Below are positions 30,778 to 42,501 of a DNA stretch of 64,000 nt, piece after piece. Position 1 is the first letter of the stretch, and the number at the start of each line of letters is the position of its first letter. The position numbers and the translations under genes are program-made. The notes below the pieces were generated by a model. That model did no database searches, was not told where the DNA came from, and saw only the letters and a program-made list of their open reading frames with translations. This DNA comes from Neobacillus cucumis (lineage in GTDB: Bacteria; Bacillota; Bacilli; Bacillales; Cytobacillaceae), in the NCBI RefSeq assembly GCF_002860255.1, contig NZ_PGVE01000029.1, positions 36,538 through 100,537 on the forward strand, read 5' to 3'.

Positions 30778-31728
30778 TTAATATTTTGCCGATAATTCTC
30801 CCATACGGAGCTTTTCAGCAATCTCATCAATTTTTCTCAGGCGGTGATTAATGCCCGATTTACTAATGGCACCGCCAGATACCATTTCTCCTAATTCCTT
30901 CAACGTAACATCGGGATATTGAACTCGAAGCTCAGCAATTTCCCTAAGCTTATCCGGTAAAACTTGCAAGCCGACAGTAGCGTCGATAAAACGGATATTC
31001 TCCACCTGTCTGATCGAGGCACCAATCGTTTTATTTAAATTGGCTGTTTCACAGTTTACTAAACGGTTAACGGAGTTCCGCATATCCCTGACAATCCTTA
31101 CATCCTCAAAACGAAGCAGAGCATTATGCGCACCGATAATATTAAGAAACTCGGTAATCTTTTCGGCTTCCTTTAAATAGGTGATAAAGCCTTTTTTCCG
31201 TTCAAGCGTTTTACTATTCAAATCAAATGTATTCATCAATTCACATAAAGAATCATTATGCTCTTTATATAGTGAAGATATTTCTAAATGATAGGATGAG
31301 GTCTCCGGATTATTAACAGAGCCTCCTGCAAGAAATGCTCCACGCAGATAAGAACGCTTACAACACTTCTTCTTTATAAGTTCCGGTGATATATCATGAA
31401 TGAAGGTAAATCCTTCTCCAAGTATTTTCGTATCCTCTAAGATTTCTTTAGCCTGCTCAGCTAATCGGACAATGTAAACATTGTTTTTCTTTAGCCGCAT
31501 TTTTTTTCGAACTAAAAGCTCTACCTGTACTTGATAGCTCTTTTTTAGTAATGTATAAATTCTTCTGGCAATTGCCGCATTTTCGGTTTGTATATCAACA
31601 ACTAACTTACGATTGGAAAAGGAAAGGGAACCATTCATGCGAATCAACGCTGATAATTCAGCAAGATTACAGCAAGTTTTCACTTCCAAGTTAGTTAATT
31701 CTTTTTTAGTCTCCGAAGCGAAAGACAT
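30778..31728 (-). CDS. whiA: WhiA-family DNA-binding protein
   Basis: This 316-residue protein has the WhiA build: an N-terminal domain related to LAGLIDADG homing endonucleases ([31 protein letters not shown] region) and a C-terminal helix-turn-helix ([21 protein letters not shown]...[13 protein letters not shown]). WhiA is a sporulation regulator in actinomycetes; in Bacillus it affects cell division and chromosome segregation rather than having many clear targets. Position next to crh and yvcK is conserved. Confidence 0.96.
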   Translation of the reverse strand: MSFASETKKELTNLEVKTCCNLAELSALIRMNGSLSFSNRKLVVDIQTENAAIARRIYTLLKKSYQVQVELLVRKKMRLKKNNVYIVRLAEQAKEILEDTKILGEGFTFIHDISPELIKKKCCKRSYLRGAFLAGGSVNNPETSSYHLEISSLYKEHNDSLCELMNTFDLNSKTLERKKGFITYLKEAEKITEFLNIIGAHNALLRFEDVRIVRDMRNSVNRLVNCETANLNKTIGASIRQVENIRFIDATVGLQVLPDKLREIAELRVQYPDVTLKELGEMVSGGAISKSGINHRLRKIDEIAEKLRMGELSAKY

Positions 31729-31784
31729 CCCCTCACCACCTTTTTTTGAAAAGAACCTGCATTTAACCTTTATTGTACTACTAA

Positions 31785-32771
31785 TTACGATTCATATCGC
31801 TTTTTAGTTTCATCAATCAGTAAATTATATAAAATTTTGGCTACCTTTTTGGGATCATGCCTTAATGCCCCATTTTCCTGATAAGCAATGTCAGCATGAA
31901 CAACCTCAAGACCAAGTTCAGATAACTCGGGCAAATCATATTGGACAGGATCTGCAAGCTCCTCATTATAACGGAGTTGAATATCAGGAGGAATTTCTTC
32001 ATTATTAACAAGTATGGTATTGATAAAAGAACAGCTCATATGGTCATAAATCGCCTTTACATGATCGCTCGCTGTAAAACCATGCGTTTCTCCTGCCTGT
32101 GTCATCAGATTGCAGATATAAACCTTTTTCGCATGAGAACGGCACAGCTCATCTCCTAAACGGGGAACAAGTAAATTGGGCAAAATACTGGTATACAAAC
32201 TACCTGGTCCGATAATGATTAAGTCTGCCTGACGAATCGCTTGAATCGACTCTGGCAGGGGACGAATACTGCTTTTTGAAGTCAGGAAAACTTTTTTAAT
32301 TTTCTTCCCCGAGTAAGGAATTTTCGATTCCCCTGAAACGATGGCTCCATCCTCCATCTCAGCATGTAAGACAACACTTTGATTAGCAGCTGGCAGAACC
32401 TTCCCCCGCACATTTAAGATTTTACTCATTTCCTGTATCGCATGAACAAAATTTCCGGTAATCGAGGTCATGGCTGCAAGAATTAAATTTCCGAGCGAAT
32501 GACCGGATAGTTCATTTGCTGTTTTAAAGCGATGTTGAAACATCTCCTCCACGAGCGGTTCAACATCTGACAATGATGCTAATACATTGCGTATGTCCCC
32601 AGGAGGTGGAATATGCAGATTCTCGCGCAGACGGCCAGAGCTGCCACCATCATCCGCAACTGTCACAATGGCAGTAATATCAACAGGATACTGTTTTAAT
32701 CCACGTAATAGAACGGGTAATCCTGTTCCACCGCCAATTACGACAATGCGAGGCTGTCCTAACTCTCTCAT
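31785..32771 (-). CDS. yvcK: YvcK/GlmR-family UDP-GlcNAc-binding regulator
   Basis: This 328-residue protein has a CofD-like Rossmann fold: [18 protein letters not shown] near the N-terminus, [29 protein letters not shown] and [19 protein letters not shown]. In B. subtilis the protein binds UDP-GlcNAc, stimulates GlmS and is needed for growth on gluconeogenic carbon sources. It overlaps rapZ by 4 bases. The start follows the end of rapZ with GGAGAAAGG upstream. Confidence 0.95.
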   Translation of the reverse strand: MRELGQPRIVVIGGGTGLPVLLRGLKQYPVDITAIVTVADDGGSSGRLRENLHIPPPGDIRNVLASLSDVEPLVEEMFQHRFKTANELSGHSLGNLILAAMTSITGNFVHAIQEMSKILNVRGKVLPAANQSVVLHAEMEDGAIVSGESKIPYSGKKIKKVFLTSKSSIRPLPESIQAIRQADLIIIGPGSLYTSILPNLLVPRLGDELCRSHAKKVYICNLMTQAGETHGFTASDHVKAIYDHMSCSFINTILVNNEEIPPDIQLRYNEELADPVQYDLPELSELGLEVVHADIAYQENGALRHDPKKVAKILYNLLIDETKKRYES

Positions 32772-33661
32772 GTTGTTTTTTCCTTTCTCCTCTCAATGTC
32801 ACGATGTGAAACGACTGTTTTATAATCGTTTTGGAAAAAACGGCCAATAGTTTCTGCCAATGCAACTGAACGATGCTGCCCCCCAGTACAGCCAATCGCA
32901 ATAACAAGCTGTGCTTTTCCTTCCCTTTTGTAATGCGGAAGCATGAAGCTTAGCAAGTCAGTCACCTTTTCCAAAAACTTATTCGTTTCATTCCATTTCA
33001 ATACGTAACTGGAAACCTCTTCATCCAAGCCTGTTTTTGGCCGCATATGTTCAATATAATGAGGATTAGGTAAAAAGCGTACATCAAAAACAAGATCTGC
33101 ATCGATTGGGATTCCATATTTAAAGCCAAACGACATGACATTGACAGTAAACATTAATTGTTTATTCGTCGTAAATTCAGTTAATATTTTCTCACGCAGT
33201 TCACGTGGTTTCATCTGGGAAGTATTGTAAACTAATTGCGCCCTGCCTTTTAATTCTTCTAGAAGTTCACGTTCGAGTGTGATCCCTTCAAGTGGCAGTC
33301 CTGTTGGCGCTAGCGGATGGGTCCGTCTTGTTTCTTTATATCTTCGCACCAATGTAGCATCATCCGAATCCAAAAATAAAATCTGTGGAGTTACCCATGA
33401 CGTCTCTGCCAGCTCATCTAATCCTTTAAATAAGTGTTCAAAGAATTCCCGGCCGCGCAAATCCATGACGAGAGCAACTTTATTCATTTTATTCCCTGAT
33501 TCTCGCATAAGTTCAAGGAATTTTGGAAGAAGCGTAGGAGGCAAGTTATCAACACAGAAGAATCCTAAATCTTCAAAGCTTTGAATGGCCACCGTTTTTC
33601 CAGCACCAGACATTCCTGTGATAATGACCATCTGGGTTTCGCTTGTCGAACCGGTACTCAT
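32768..33661 (-). CDS. rapZ: RapZ-family nucleotide-binding protein (YvcJ)
   Basis: This 297-residue P-loop protein has Walker A GMSGAGKT near residue 15, [34 protein letters not shown] and the C-terminal [15 protein letters not shown] of the RapZ family. In enterobacteria RapZ delivers GlmZ RNA to RNase E; in Bacillus the homologue YvcJ is a GTPase with a role in competence, and no small-RNA role is proven. It sits between nudix gene and yvcK as in B. subtilis. Confidence 0.95.
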   Translation of the reverse strand: MSTGSTSETQMVIITGMSGAGKTVAIQSFEDLGFFCVDNLPPTLLPKFLELMRESGNKMNKVALVMDLRGREFFEHLFKGLDELAETSWVTPQILFLDSDDATLVRRYKETRRTHPLAPTGLPLEGITLERELLEELKGRAQLVYNTSQMKPRELREKILTEFTTNKQLMFTVNVMSFGFKYGIPIDADLVFDVRFLPNPHYIEHMRPKTGLDEEVSSYVLKWNETNKFLEKVTDLLSFMLPHYKREGKAQLVIAIGCTGGQHRSVALAETIGRFFQNDYKTVVSHRDIERRKEKTT

Positions 33662-33679
33662 GTATATTCCCCCTATTTA

Positions 33680-34138
33680 TTAACTTGGATCTAATCGATA
33701 ACTAATTAATTCAAAATCACTTGTATAAGTAAACGTTCCGTAAATAATACCTTTTCCATGAACCATATAATCAATGATATGTAGATCACCTGCCGCCATA
33801 GGCAGACCTTTGATTTGGTCAATTGGCTGCCATGAAAGCTTGCCCTCTTCTGACTCATCTAAATCAATCCCGTCAGAGTCAGTGGCCACAAAGGTAAACA
33901 ACATCCACTCGGACAGAAGCTCGTCAGCATCCTTCATAATCATTGTAAAAATTCCTTTTAATTGTGGGTTTTTTAAATAAATCCCCGTTTCTTCACGGTA
34001 CTCGCGAATACAGGAATCACGTACGGACTCCCCAGGTTCCATTTTTCCGCCCGGTGCCACCCACCAGCCGCGTCGCGGTTTTTGCAGTAATAACACTTGA
34101 TTATTTCTAATTAATACACAATTAGTAACCCGCTGCAC
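33680..34138 (-). CDS. Nudix hydrolase (YvcI-like; 8-oxo-dGTP diphosphatase family)
   Basis: This protein of about 152 residues has the Nudix box GGKMEPGESVRDSCIREYREETGI with all catalytic glutamates. Relatives are annotated as 8-oxo-dGTP diphosphatases, but the substrate of the Bacillus protein is not certain. I set the start at a GTG (giving V/M-QRVTNCVLIRNNQVLLLQ) because AAAGAGGTG lies at ideal distance; longer in-frame starts read through this site and lack similarity. It is the first gene of the nudix-rapZ-yvcK-whiA-crh unit. Confidence 0.88.
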   Translation of the reverse strand: MQRVTNCVLIRNNQVLLLQKPRRGWWVAPGGKMEPGESVRDSCIREYREETGIYLKNPQLKGIFTMIMKDADELLSEWMLFTFVATDSDGIDLDESEEGKLSWQPIDQIKGLPMAAGDLHIIDYMVHGKGIIYGTFTYTSDFELISYRLDPS

Positions 34139-34330
34139 TTTTTTCACCTCTTTAGAAGTGCACATGCGCCCTTGTGACGCAAGCTTAAAATTTAGGAAGA
34201 CAGAAGACAAGCTATTTACATGTAGCTTGTATGAATCCAATTAATTTATTCTTTTCATTATACTATTTTTAGGAAACAGTCACAATGAATACAAATTTGA
34301 TATTTCTGTTAAATAATTGTGTTTAAAAAC

Positions 34331-34361
34331 AAAAAAAGAGCACAAGCTGCTGGGCCTGTGC
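34331..34361 (-). terminator. Terminator of trxB
   Basis: GCACAGGC and GCTTGTGC form a stem followed on the minus strand by TCTTTTTTT. It lies about 105 bases after the trxB stop codon. Confidence 0.65.
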
Positions 34362-34467
34362 AAGAAAAGGTATATATTTTTAAAGGGGGTCAATTTCCTC
34401 TATCATACCTCATCTTTATTTCACTACTGTTACAGGAAAATTATAAAAGGGTTACTTTTTTATATAT

Positions 34468-35476
<1,009 letters not shown>

Positions 35477-35483
35477 TTTTTTA

Positions 35484-35528
35484 TAAAAAAAATACGATTA
35501 AGTATTAGTATTCCCTACTTAATCGTAT
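35484..35528 (-). terminator. Terminator of the TPR gene
   Basis: ATACGATTAAGTA and TACTTAATCGTAT form a perfect 13-bp stem, followed by TTTTTTTT on the minus strand, about 30 bases after the TPR stop codon. Confidence 0.9.
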
Positions 35529-35559
35529 AAAACAATTGAATTATAGTCCACGAATATGC

Positions 35560-37053
35560 TTATTGCAGGTAGTTGTTAGCTAATTTTACATATTTGCCGA
35601 TCGTCGCAGCCGATAAGCCATAGCGTTCTGCCATTTCCTGCTGGGAAACTTTTTCGCTTCTTAGTTTATGCCACAAATATTCCACTGCTGCAGCCCAGGC
35701 ATGTTTGTTTTTCAAATCCACGCCTGCTTTTGAAGCTTCTGCATATACGGAAAACCAAAGAAGGTACAAACCGGACTCGACAGTCCCAATCGGCTGATGG
35801 TTTTCATAAAATAGTTCAGCTACTTCCTGGGCATCACCTGTTTTAGAAGGTTTGCCCAATCGAATAAGAGAGAGATACTCTTTTTCAAGATTCGTGAATT
35901 TGTGATTTTGGAAGAGCCGCTTGGACCCGATAATTTCTTCCTTCTTACTTGAAACTGTGGTCAAAAAGAGGGCAAATAACCGCTCCTCGACATAGTCGCT
36001 TTCAAGCTTTTGAAAAATCGACTCTGTTAAATCTTCAAAACCGTTAACAGCTGTTTTTTCAAGATTCCATGGCTCTGATCCCTCTTTATCGGGAGTCAGT
36101 TCGAGAACCTTTTTCCAAATACTCTTTGCAAAATTTTCAAACCCTGTATAAAAGGCGGAATATGCGAGCCAGTAATAAAATGGCCCATCTCCGTCAAAGC
36201 CGTGTTTGTATAACTTTTTTAACCATAAGTAGGCTTGTTCGTATTCCCCAACTAATGCAAAAGTGGCGCCTAGCTTAAATTGATGCTCACTTAAGAGTGG
36301 CTGGATTTTTTTCAAAACCTGCAGTAATTCAGCAACTTTCTCTGATTGCCCTTGATAATGGGCAAACACAAGCTTGTTACAGAGAGCGTGAAGATTGCCA
36401 GGATTGCGATCTAAAACATCCTCCAAAATCGCTTCTGCTTTTTCCACTTTACCTAGATAAAAGTAAGCTAATGCTAAATTATTATAAGCAGACCAGTATT
36501 CAGGATATTCCTTCACGACATCTTTCAGCAGTTCAATTGCTTTCGGAAAGTAGCCGGATTCCAAAAGTTCACGTGCCTGCTCTTGTTTGATGATGAGGTC
36601 ATCCTGCTCATATAGCTCATCCTCAAATTCTTCCGCTTCCAATGTAAGTACTTCTAATAACTCTTCGGTGTCATCGGAAAAATCTCCGTCCGGATCAAGC
36701 TGTAAATACAGCTTGCTATGGTGATAAGCATCTTTAAAAAATCCCATGTGGGCATAATTATTTGCTAAAAAGTAGTGGCACTCCGCCATTTCTGGATCAA
36801 GCTCTTCAAGGATTTGATGCAAGAGTCGGTTAGAATGTTCGAATTCGCCAAGTTCTGTCGAGACAATCGCCAGCTGGCATGTAATCATTGGTTCACCTGG
36901 CTCGAGCTGGATCGCCCGGCTAAGATATTTTTTGGCTTTCACAAAATCTCGACGATGGTATGCCTTGATACCCTTCGTGAAATAATATTCACCCGTAGGA
37001 ACAAATGATACGATTTTTCCCTTTTGAATTCTTGCCTTCGCTTCTTTCACCAT
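35560..37053 (-). CDS. Tetratricopeptide-repeat protein (YvcD-like)
   Basis: This protein of about 497 residues has several TPR units in its N-terminal and middle parts, such as YYFTKGIKAYHRRDFVKAKKYL, YYFLA-type pairs and YWSAYNNLALAYFYLGKVEKA. An acidic linker lies at about 150-170. The C-terminus has a helix-turn-helix-like segment (VSQQEMAERYGLSAATIGKYVKLANNYL), so it may bind DNA or a partner. No enzyme function is visible. The ATG chosen follows GGAGGACTTC. Position between the his operon and trxB matches yvcD of B. subtilis. Confidence 0.88.
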   Translation of the reverse strand: MVKEAKARIQKGKIVSFVPTGEYYFTKGIKAYHRRDFVKAKKYLSRAIQLEPGEPMITCQLAIVSTELGEFEHSNRLLHQILEELDPEMAECHYFLANNYAHMGFFKDAYHHSKLYLQLDPDGDFSDDTEELLEVLTLEAEEFEDELYEQDDLIIKQEQARELLESGYFPKAIELLKDVVKEYPEYWSAYNNLALAYFYLGKVEKAEAILEDVLDRNPGNLHALCNKLVFAHYQGQSEKVAELLQVLKKIQPLLSEHQFKLGATFALVGEYEQAYLWLKKLYKHGFDGDGPFYYWLAYSAFYTGFENFAKSIWKKVLELTPDKEGSEPWNLEKTAVNGFEDLTESIFQKLESDYVEERLFALFLTTVSSKKEEIIGSKRLFQNHKFTNLEKEYLSLIRLGKPSKTGDAQEVAELFYENHQPIGTVESGLYLLWFSVYAEASKAGVDLKNKHAWAAAVEYLWHKLRSEKVSQQEMAERYGLSAATIGKYVKLANNYLQ

Positions 37054-37127
37054 GAAGTCCTCCATATATTTCAACATAACTTATGTAGTATAGCACACTT
37101 GGGTTTGTTCGAGAAGAGGGGGATGTA

Positions 37128-37184
37128 TCGTTTATACGGATCGTGGCATCTTTTCGAAAAACAACAATTTATGCGAAAATAGCC
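37128..37184. repeat. Rearranged partial copy of the MITE-like element
   Basis: The right end (ACAACAATTTATGCGAAAAT then AGCC) is intact and the same as in the copies at 22 and 52 kb. The inner segment ATCGTGGCATCTTTTCG is the reverse complement of the one in those copies, and the left end is missing, so this is a deletion-inversion derivative. It lies between the his operon terminator and the TPR gene. Confidence 0.65.
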
Positions 37185-37189
37185 CTTAT

Positions 37190-37222
37190 AAAAAACAAAA
37201 ACCGAGCCTAATTAGGACCGGT
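37190..37222 (-). terminator. Terminator of the his operon, overlapping the hisIE stop codon
   Basis: ACCGGTCCTAATTAGGCTCGGT forms a hairpin followed by TTTTTGTTTTTT on the minus strand. The TAA stop codon of hisIE is inside the stem. Confidence 0.8.
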
Positions 37223-37829
37223 CTTTGTGTCTTTCTTCTAGTGTTCGTAAGACTTCTGTAAATGGAAGCCCTTGTTCTACCAATAATACTTGGAGATGGT
37301 AGAGCAAATCGGCAGCTTCCCATCTAAGCTCTTCATGATCACGGTTTTTTGCCGCAATAATGACTTCGGCCGCTTCTTCGCCAACCTTTTTCAAAATTTT
37401 ATCGACGCCTTTTTCGAACAGATAAGTGGTGTACGCACCCTCTGGACGCTCACGCTCACGGTCTAAGATGACTTTTTCAAGTGACTGAAGAATCTGGTAG
37501 TCTGCTAAGTTGGCTTTCCCTTCAACAACCCGTTCAGAGAAACAGCTGACCGCACCTGTGTGGCAGGCAGGACCTTTTGGATAAACCTGAACTAATATGG
37601 CATCCTGATCGCAGTCATAATTGATGCTGGCAACGGTTTGTATATTGCCGCTTGTCGCTCCTTTGTGCCACAATTCCTGGCGGGAACGGCTGTAGAACCA
37701 TGTTTCGCCAGTTTCAATCGTCTTTTCCAATGATTCCTCATTCATATAAGCAAGAGTTAACACTTCTTTTGTATCAGCATCTTGTACAATAGCGGGGACG
37801 AGCCCCTTTTCATCAAACTTCACATTCAT
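37212..37829 (-). CDS. hisIE: Bifunctional phosphoribosyl-AMP cyclohydrolase/phosphoribosyl-ATP pyrophosphatase
   Basis: This 205-residue fusion carries out steps two and three of histidine synthesis. The N-terminal HisI domain has [31 protein letters not shown] sequence and zinc residues in [13 protein letters not shown] and [12 protein letters not shown]. The C-terminal HisE domain has [33 protein letters not shown] with the acidic metal site. It overlaps hisF by 4 bases and is the last gene of the operon. Confidence 0.97.
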   Translation of the reverse strand: MNVKFDEKGLVPAIVQDADTKEVLTLAYMNEESLEKTIETGETWFYSRSRQELWHKGATSGNIQTVASINYDCDQDAILVQVYPKGPACHTGAVSCFSERVVEGKANLADYQILQSLEKVILDRERERPEGAYTTYLFEKGVDKILKKVGEEAAEVIIAAKNRDHEELRWEAADLLYHLQVLLVEQGLPFTEVLRTLEERHKDRS

Positions 37830-38587
37830 CGTATGCTCACTCCTTTTTCCCTTAAAAAGCCCTTTACCTCATCCACAGAAGTTTCTTTATAATGAAATAT
37901 CGATGCAGCAAGAGCAGCATCAGCCTTTCCTTCTAAAAAAGCTTCAGCAAAATGATCGGCATTACCTGCCCCGCCGGAAGCAATAACAGGAATGGTAACA
38001 GCTTCACTAACTGCTTTGGTCAGCTTTAAATCAAAGCCATTTTTCTCGCCGTCACTATCCATGCTTGTAAGTAAAATTTCACCTGCACCAAGCTTCGCTG
38101 CTTCAACCGCCCACTCAATCACTTTCTTCTCTGTCGGTGTTCGGCCGCCATGAGTATAGACGCGCCAGGTTCCCATCTCAGGATCAAATTTAGCATCGAT
38201 GGCGACTACGATACATTGGGAGCCAAAGTAATCCGCGCCTTCCTTGATCAGTTCGGGGTTTAAGACTGCTGCGGTGTTTAACGACACTTTATCAGCACCA
38301 GCCCGCAAGATTCTTTTCATATCCTCTAGGGCATTGATTCCCCCGCCAACGGTGAACGGAATGGCGAGCTCCGATGCTACTGCTTTGACAACCTCTACCA
38401 TCGTTTTCCGGCCTTCAACCGAAGCAGAAATATCAAGGAAAACCAGCTCGTCCGCGCCTTGTTCATCATAGAATCTTGCCAGTTCAACCGGATCCCCTGC
38501 ATCGCGCAGCTGGACAAATTGAATACCTTTAACAACCCGGCCATCTTTAACATCCAGGCAGGGAATTATCCGCTTGGTTAAAGTCAT
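37826..38587 (-). CDS. hisF: Imidazole glycerol phosphate synthase, cyclase subunit
   Basis: This 253-residue beta/alpha barrel makes imidazole glycerol phosphate and AICAR, using ammonia channelled from HisH. The catalytic aspartates are in [15 protein letters not shown] near the N-terminus and [17 protein letters not shown]. The phosphate sites are at TVGGGIN and IASGGAG. It overlaps hisA and hisIE by 4 bases each. Confidence 0.98.
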   Translation of the reverse strand: MTLTKRIIPCLDVKDGRVVKGIQFVQLRDAGDPVELARFYDEQGADELVFLDISASVEGRKTMVEVVKAVASELAIPFTVGGGINALEDMKRILRAGADKVSLNTAAVLNPELIKEGADYFGSQCIVVAIDAKFDPEMGTWRVYTHGGRTPTEKKVIEWAVEAAKLGAGEILLTSMDSDGEKNGFDLKLTKAVSEAVTIPVIASGGAGNADHFAEAFLEGKADAALAASIFHYKETSVDEVKGFLREKGVSIR

Positions 38588-39309
38588 GATACTCCCACCT
38601 CTTCCAATGCTTCCTTTAGAGTAAACCGATTTTCATAGAGAGCCTTGCCCACAATGGCTCCTCGGATTCCTTTTCTTGCAATGGCTTGTAAATCGGCAAG
38701 ACTGCTGACTCCACCAGATGCAATGACATATTTACCAGTCACCTCAGCCATTTCACAAACAGCATCGATATTGGGCCCTGCAAGGGTACCATCTGTAGCG
38801 ATATCTGTAAAAATAAAGGTTTCGGCACCTGCATCGGCAAAACGTTTTCCAAGTTCAACTGCCTTGACTGAAGAGGTATCTAGCCAGCCATGTGTGGCCA
38901 CGTAACCATTTTTCGCATCAATTCCAACTGCAATTTTCGCGCCGTACTTTTGAATCATTTTGATGGCAAACTCCGGATTTGAAACAGCAATACTGCCAAT
39001 AATCACTCGATCTACTCCGTTTTCCAGATAGTGGAGGATGTCTTCTTCCGAGCGGATCCCGCCGCCAATTTGAACCTTTGCGTCTAAGTTTTGCGCCGCT
39101 TCTATAACAAAACGGTCATTCACTCGCTTACCATCCTTTGCTCCATCAAGATCCACCATATGAATCCATTCCGCGCCCGTTTCTGCAAAGCTTTTTGCCA
39201 TTTCAAATGGGGAATCCCCATAAATCGTTTCTTTATCATAGTCCCCTTGAAGGAGACGGACACATTTTCCGCCCCGCATATCAATTGCTGGATAAATCGT
39301 TAATGTCAT
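38584..39309 (-). CDS. hisA: Phosphoribosylformimino-AICAR phosphate isomerase
   Basis: This 241-residue barrel enzyme opens the ribose ring of ProFAR. It has [19 protein letters not shown] with the first catalytic aspartate, [13 protein letters not shown] and [16 protein letters not shown] with the second aspartate. It overlaps hisH and hisF by 4 bases each, showing translational coupling. Confidence 0.98.
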   Translation of the reverse strand: MTLTIYPAIDMRGGKCVRLLQGDYDKETIYGDSPFEMAKSFAETGAEWIHMVDLDGAKDGKRVNDRFVIEAAQNLDAKVQIGGGIRSEEDILHYLENGVDRVIIGSIAVSNPEFAIKMIQKYGAKIAVGIDAKNGYVATHGWLDTSSVKAVELGKRFADAGAETFIFTDIATDGTLAGPNIDAVCEMAEVTGKYVIASGGVSSLADLQAIARKGIRGAIVGKALYENRFTLKEALEEVGVS

Positions 39310-39932
39310 CGAACCGCATCCCTTTCTGCAGCTAATTTTAAAAAGTTATTTAGGAGGGCCATCCCAAGTCTGCTGCTTTTTTCAGGATGAAATTGCATGC
39401 CAAAAATATTGTCTTTTCCAACGACAGCTGACACTTGTTCATGGTAGTCTGCCTTTGCCAAAAGTGCCTCGTTATTGTCAGCATCAACAAAATAGGAGTG
39501 TACGAAATAAACGTAGTCCTCGGTTAGGTCTTTTAAAAGCGGTGAATCTTTCACAAATTCAAGCCGGTTCCAGCCCATATGCGGAACTTTGTACGTTTCG
39601 CCTTCTGATGTCGTACCCGGAAAGCGGCGAACTTTTCCTTGCAGCAGCCCTAATCCTTGCGTCGGACCATTTTCTTCGCTTTCTTCAAACAATAGCTGCA
39701 TGCCAAGGCAGATGCCAAGAAGCGGCTTGCCTGTTGCCGCAAATTCCTTTATTGTCTCTACCTGCAAGCGTTCCATCGCATCACGAAAGGAACCTACTCC
39801 CGGTAGAATTAATGCATCAGAACGAAGTAATTCGTCTTTATCTGCCGAGATGAAATAGTCGGCACCCAGCCGCTCAAGGGCTTTGCTTACACTAAAAAGG
39901 TTTCCCATCCCGTAATCTACGATTCCAATCAT
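39306..39932 (-). CDS. hisH: Imidazole glycerol phosphate synthase, glutaminase subunit
   Basis: This class I glutamine amidotransferase of 208 residues supplies ammonia to HisF. The triad is visible: cysteine in [13 protein letters not shown] and the His-Glu pair in [20 protein letters not shown] is also typical of HisH. It lies between hisB (42-base gap) and hisA (4-base overlap). Confidence 0.97.
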   Translation of the reverse strand: MIGIVDYGMGNLFSVSKALERLGADYFISADKDELLRSDALILPGVGSFRDAMERLQVETIKEFAATGKPLLGICLGMQLLFEESEENGPTQGLGLLQGKVRRFPGTTSEGETYKVPHMGWNRLEFVKDSPLLKDLTEDYVYFVHSYFVDADNNEALLAKADYHEQVSAVVGKDNIFGMQFHPEKSSRLGMALLNNFLKLAAERDAVR

Positions 39933-39974
39933 TCTCTGTCACCTTCCTTTGTTTGTATGTATCACCGCTCGCTG

Positions 39975-40562
39975 TTAGAGCATCCCTTTGGTTGATGGCA
40001 CGCCTTTAATACGTGGATCAATGGTAGTTGCTTCATCTAGCGCTCTCGCTAATGCTTTAAAAACAGCTTCAATCATGTGGTGTGTATTTTGTCCGTAATG
40101 AACAATGACATGGAGGTTCATCCGTGCCTCAAGCGCTAATTTCCAGAGAAATTCATGAACAAGCTCCGTATCAAAGGTTCCCACCTTTTGGCTTGGGAAT
40201 TCTGCACGCATTTCAAGGTGCGGTCGGTTGCTTAGGTCTACAACGACCTGTGCGAGTGCTTCATCCATTGGCACAAATGCATTTCCATAACGTTTGATGC
40301 CGCGTTTGTCCCCTAATGCTTCGCGCAGGGCCTGCCCTAAACAAATGCCAATATCTTCTGTTGTGTGATGATCATCGACTTCGATGTCTCCCTTGGCATC
40401 AACTGTTAAATTAAACTGTCCGTGCTTTGTAAATAAGTCTAGCATGTGGGTCATGAATGGGACGCCTGTTTCAAGATTGGACTGACCTTCTCCATCAATA
40501 TCAAACGCCAGTTTAATTTGTGTTTCGCCTGTATATCGTTCAACGCTTGCTGATCTTTCCAT
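39975..40562 (-). CDS. hisB: Imidazoleglycerol-phosphate dehydratase
   Basis: This 195-residue enzyme is the monofunctional dehydratase (no phosphatase domain). It begins [24 protein letters not shown] and has the duplicated manganese motifs [14 protein letters not shown] and [14 protein letters not shown]. The ATG chosen follows AAAGGAGC. A longer frame upstream reads into the 52-base repeat array and is not coding. The 651-base gap to hisD upstream is very large for a his operon. Confidence 0.97.
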   Translation of the reverse strand: MERSASVERYTGETQIKLAFDIDGEGQSNLETGVPFMTHMLDLFTKHGQFNLTVDAKGDIEVDDHHTTEDIGICLGQALREALGDKRGIKRYGNAFVPMDEALAQVVVDLSNRPHLEMRAEFPSQKVGTFDTELVHEFLWKLALEARMNLHVIVHYGQNTHHMIEAVFKALARALDEATTIDPRIKGVPSTKGML

Positions 40563-40629
40563 TTGAGGTGCTCCTTTAACTTTTTTTAAAATGGTCTGAG
40601 GACAGCCCTTGGGTTTTTTCGTAATTTTT

Positions 40630-41165
40630 GTCTTCAAGAAATCCAGTTGAGACAGTTTCTTCAGTTTTCCTGTTAGTTTTGTCCTCAAGAAGCCTTATTG
40701 ACGACCGCTTCTTCGATTTTCCTGTTTGTTTTGTCGTCAAGAGGCCTTATTGACGACCGCTTCTCCGATTTTCCTGCTGGTTTTGTCGTCAAGAGGCCTT
40801 ATTGACGACCTTTTCTTCGATTTCTCTGCTGGTTTTGTCCTCAAGAGGCCTTATTGACGACCTTTTCTTCGATTTTCCTGCTGGTTTTGTCCTCAAGAGG
40901 CCTTATTGACGACCGCTTCTTCGATTTCTCTGCTGGTTTTGTCCTCAAGAGGCCTTATTGACGACCTTTTCTTCGATTTCTCTGCTGGTTTTGTCCTCAA
41001 GAGGCCTTATTGACGACCTTTTCTTCGATTTTCCTGCTGGTTTTGTCCTCAAGTGGCCTTATTGACGACCGTTTCTCCGATTTTCCTGTTTGTTTTGTCT
41101 TCAAGAGGCCTTATTGACGACCGTTTCACTGATTTGCTTGTTAGTCTTGTCCTCAACGAGCTCCA
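40630..41165. repeat. 52-bp tandem repeat array between hisD and hisB
   Basis: Ten units and a partial one start at 40630, 40681, 40733, 40785, 40837, 40889, 40941, 40993, 41045, 41097 and 41149; all steps are 52 bases except the first (51). Each plus-strand unit starts GTCNTCAAGAGGCCTTATTG, continues ACGACC and then a pyrimidine-rich half with TTCGATTTTCCTG. GTC-N-TCAA and TTGACGAC form a stem-loop in each unit. Outer units have diverged and central units are nearly identical. 52 is not divisible by three and no protein is encoded. It fills most of the 651-base hisD-hisB gap. Confidence 0.97.
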
Positions 41166-41213
41166 TAAAAGACAATCCCCCGCTTCCCCAAGGGTTTTAT
41201 CCTAAACGAACTA

Positions 41214-42488
41214 TTACTTATCGTTCTTCAGCCTTGTTTCCACTGCACGAGCGTGTGCTTCGAGCCCTTCCATACGGGCAAACTTGGCGATCTTTTCTCC
41301 ATTTTCCTTCAATGCCTTCTCACTATATATAATGACACTAGATTTCTTTTGAAAATCATCCACATTCAGCGGGCTGGAGAACCTTGCTGTCCCATTTGTC
41401 GGCAGGACATGATTAGGTCCGGCAAAATAATCGCCAACAGGCTCTGAGCTATACCGTCCAACGAAAATAGCTCCGGCGTGACGAATTTTCCCAAGAAGCT
41501 CCATGGCATTCTCCGTGATGACTTCCAGATGCTCAGGGGCTAACTGATTGACGGTTTCAACTGCTTCTTCCAAATCTGCCGTTACATAAATTGCACCATA
41601 TTCGGCAATAGAACGAGCAGCAATCTCTTTTCTTGGTAATATTGCTAGCTGTTTTTCAACCTCTTCGGCAACCGCCTCTGCTAACGCCATCGATGGGGTC
41701 ACAAGAACACTGCAGGCGCGCGGATCATGCTCTGCCTGCGATAATAAATCTGCCGCCACTTCATCCGCTCGAGCGGTATCGTCTGCTAAAACGGCAATTT
41801 CACTTGGGCCGGCAATCATGTCGATATCGACATCGCCAAAGACCTCTCGTTTGGCTAGGGCCACGAAAATATTTCCAGGACCGGTAATCTTATCAACAGC
41901 TGCAATCGTTTCTGTTCCGTAAGCAAGGGCAGCAACCGCTTGGGCACCGCCTACTTTATAAATCTCTTTCACGCCTGCTTCCTTCGCGGCAACTAACACG
42001 GCTGCTGGCAGTTTCCCTTGTTCATCAGGGGGGGAGACCATCACGATCCGCTTTACTCCAGCCACTTTGGCTGGAATGACATTCATTAAAACGGAGGATG
42101 GATAGGCTGCCGTCCCGCCAGGCACATAAACGCCAACCGAATCAAGCGGCGTTATTTTTTGACCCAGGATGGTCCCATTCTCTTCTGTTGTCATCCAAGA
42201 AGGTCGAAGCTGCTTTTCGTGAAAAGACTTAATATTTTCCGCCGCTTCACGAACAATTTCAATATACTCCTGATCTACTTGCGAATAGGCCTCTTCTATT
42301 TCACTTTCTGTTACTGAAAAAGAAGGTAATTGGACGCGGTCAAATTTTTCCGTAAACTCTCTTAATGCCACATCACCGCGATTGCGAATTTCAGTAATGA
42401 TTCCTTTCACAACGGCGAGCTGCTCAGAGGTGCCTGCTTCAATCGACCGTTTGATGGAAACTAGTTCATTTACTTTCAAAATTTTCAT
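41214..42488 (-). CDS. hisD: Histidinol dehydrogenase (biosynthetic)
   Basis: This 424-residue zinc enzyme oxidises histidinol to histidine in two NAD-dependent steps. Zinc ligands Q251, H254, D353 and H412 and the catalytic pair E319-H320 are all present, with the substrate loop [23 protein letters not shown]. Operon position confirms the role. It is about 40% like the HisD paralogue at 4.4-5.7 kb, which lacks the [14 protein letters not shown] sequence. It follows hisG by 13 bases and is followed by the 52-base repeat array. Confidence 0.97.
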   Translation of the reverse strand: MKILKVNELVSIKRSIEAGTSEQLAVVKGIITEIRNRGDVALREFTEKFDRVQLPSFSVTESEIEEAYSQVDQEYIEIVREAAENIKSFHEKQLRPSWMTTEENGTILGQKITPLDSVGVYVPGGTAAYPSSVLMNVIPAKVAGVKRIVMVSPPDEQGKLPAAVLVAAKEAGVKEIYKVGGAQAVAALAYGTETIAAVDKITGPGNIFVALAKREVFGDVDIDMIAGPSEIAVLADDTARADEVAADLLSQAEHDPRACSVLVTPSMALAEAVAEEVEKQLAILPRKEIAARSIAEYGAIYVTADLEEAVETVNQLAPEHLEVITENAMELLGKIRHAGAIFVGRYSSEPVGDYFAGPNHVLPTNGTARFSSPLNVDDFQKKSSVIIYSEKALKENGEKIAKFARMEGLEAHARAVETRLKNDK

Positions 42489-42501
42489 ATTAAAGCCCCC
42501 A

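Noticed and set aside
40562..40688. Longer N-terminus of HisB
   Set aside because: The extra 42 codons read into the repeat array and lie upstream of a proper AAAGGAGC site and ATG.
40630..41165. CRISPR array
   Set aside because: The whole 52-base unit is repeated, with no conserved-repeat/variable-spacer division and no cas genes nearby.
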